17,318 nucleotides of DNA. It comes from Bacteroidia bacterium (GTDB lineage: Bacteria; Bacteroidota; Bacteroidia; Cytophagales; Cyclobacteriaceae). The notes beneath the pieces were generated by a model. The model worked only from the letters and a program-made list of their open reading frames with translations. It searched no databases and was not told where the DNA came from. Every line of letters begins with the position of its first letter. The stretch's first letter is position 1. Position numbers and translations under genes: made by a program. The DNA is taken from assembly GCA_012031955.1 (NCBI GenBank), contig JAAURZ010000003.1, forward strand, positions 1 through 17,318, written 5' to 3'. Positions 16,561 through 17,318 of this stretch are shown here, piece by piece.

Positions 16561-17063
16561 ATGCTGTCATTCAATACAGTCGTACAGAAATTTGCCAGCA
16601 AGGGCGAAAAAACGGGATGGACCTACATTCACATCACCGCGGCGCAGGCAAAGAAACTGAAGCCCGACACGAAAGTCTCTTTTCGGGTGAAAGGATTTCT
16701 CGACAAAGTGCCCATCAAGCAAATGGCGCTGTTGCCTATGGGCGAAGGCGATTTCATAATGCCGCTAAAGGCCGACCTGCGGAGGAAGCTTGGGAAAAAG
16801 GCTGGCGATACATTAACGGCAAAACTGGAAGCTGACACCAAGGCTTTCATAATTTCTCCCGACCTGATGGCTTGCCTTGAAGATGAGCCCGAGGCATTGA
16901 AGTTTTTCAGTCGCTGACGGGATCGCATCAAAAGTATTTCAGCAACTGGATTGAAAGCGCCAAAACGATTCAAACAAAAACCAAGCGCATTACCATGGCG
17001 CTGATTGCGTTCAGCAAAAAGCAGGGCTACCCTGAGATGATACGGGAGAACAAGGGACAGTAG
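16561..17063 (+). CDS. DUF1905 + YdeI/OmpD-associated (OmdA) protein, frame broken by one missing base
   Basis: An N-terminal DUF1905 beta domain (VVQKFASKGEKTGWTYIHIT, FRVKGFLDKVPIKQMALLPM, FIMPLKADLRRKLGKKAGDT) is followed by the OmdA helical domain. The latter includes the typical YFSNWIESAKTIQTKTKRI and ends AFSKKQGYPEMIRENKGQ. The halves are joined by restoring one T at about 16910: TTCAGTCGCTGACGG should read TTCAGTTCGCTGACGG, turning Arg-stop into SSLTGSHQKYF. Without it translation stops at 16917. Restored length is 167 residues, the family norm. These proteins have been linked to bacteriocin or peptide resistance in enterics (YdeI), but their biochemistry is unclear; in Bacteroidota they are common and mostly uncharacterised. 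The start at 16561 is preferred over the TTG at 16555 because the latter falls in the promoter box. Confidence 0.88.
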
Positions 17064-17147
17064 TTGCTGCAAAATAATTTGATTACCGCCATTGGCAACT
17101 CGAGATTGAACAACGCATGGGATCGCGCTTGTTTGAGTTCGTCGCCC

Positions 17148-17318
17148 TCATAATTCGAATGCCCGTTCGGCACCGGAGCTTCTGTCTGCAACGCGCTCGT
17201 CTATTGCATTCAGAAAATCAAGAAGATGACCGAGGTTCCTTACCGTTCGGTCAAAATCAGTTGGCAGACTATGGTGTGCGTGCTCTAGATAAGCCAGAAA
17301 GATCCGCGTCAAGTCGTG
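17148..17318 (-). CDS. Unrecognised protein, C-terminal 56 residues only (N-terminus beyond right edge)
   Basis: A minus-strand frame enters at the right edge and ends at a TGA (17148-17150). The visible residues are mostly alpha-helical in character: HDLTRIFLAYLEHAHHSLPT, then DFDRTVRNLGHLLDFLNAID and a charged end. I recognise no family. It converges with the YdeI gene, 84 bp apart, with no terminator hairpin between. It is supported only by an uninterrupted, protein-like frame of 56 codons, so it could be a shadow. Confidence 0.45.
   Translation of the reverse strand, partial: HDLTRIFLAYLEHAHHSLPTDFDRTVRNLGHLLDFLNAIDERVADRSSGAERAFEL

Overview
The window looks like chromosomal DNA from a member of the Bacteroidota, most likely a Cytophagales-like bacterium. 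The evidence is the protein types (a CarboxypepD_reg/plug TonB-dependent receptor, a Bacteroidetes-length PurM of about 389 residues, a DUF1572 DinB protein, a GxxH TraB/GumN protein), the repeated TAnnTTTG promoter element, and the lack of convincing Shine-Dalgarno sites. The assignment is inferred from motifs; no search was run.

Layout, left to right. (1) A minus-strand run holds a partial small secreted protein, purM and a SpoU/TrmH RNA methyltransferase. (2) A plus-strand exported SAM-methyltransferase-like gene converges, one base apart, with a minus-strand TraB/GumN gene. (3) mutS (plus) converges with a Crp/Fnr regulator (minus). The regulator lies behind a TonB-dependent receptor, separated by a terminator whose T-tract runs into the regulator's promoter. 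(4) A plus-strand acyl-CoA desaturase and a DinB/DUF1572 gene are followed by tRNA-Gly(GCC), a strong terminator and tRNA-Leu(UAA). (5) Just past the tRNAs is a more AT-rich accessory patch on the minus strand: a HepT/MntA (HEPN/MNT) toxin-antitoxin pair and about 250 bp of unresolved sequence. (6) thrC, an alkaline-phosphatase-superfamily lipoprotein and prs follow on the minus strand, then a plus-strand YdeI/OmdA protein and a partial minus-strand gene at the right edge.

The most important observation concerns all gene calls. Nine of the protein genes (purM, the methyltransferase, traB, mutS, crp, the TonB receptor, dinB, prs, ydeI) are split between two frames. Every break is repaired by restoring exactly one base, and nearly all by lengthening a short mononucleotide run. 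Restored lengths match the family norms. Because essential prs and purM are hit and every change is a deletion, this is most simply uncorrected homopolymer deletion in the assembly rather than pseudogenisation. I therefore give each gene as one full-span CDS and state where the frame breaks.

Functionally this is mostly housekeeping: PRPP synthesis (prs) and purine synthesis (purM), threonine synthesis (thrC), mismatch repair (mutS), RNA modification and lipid desaturation. The only clear accessory system is HepT/MntA. I did not find a convincing wholly new system. The main leads are the near-leaderless promoter/start arrangement shared by several genes, the terminator/promoter overlap ahead of crp, and the unresolved locus between mntA and thrC.
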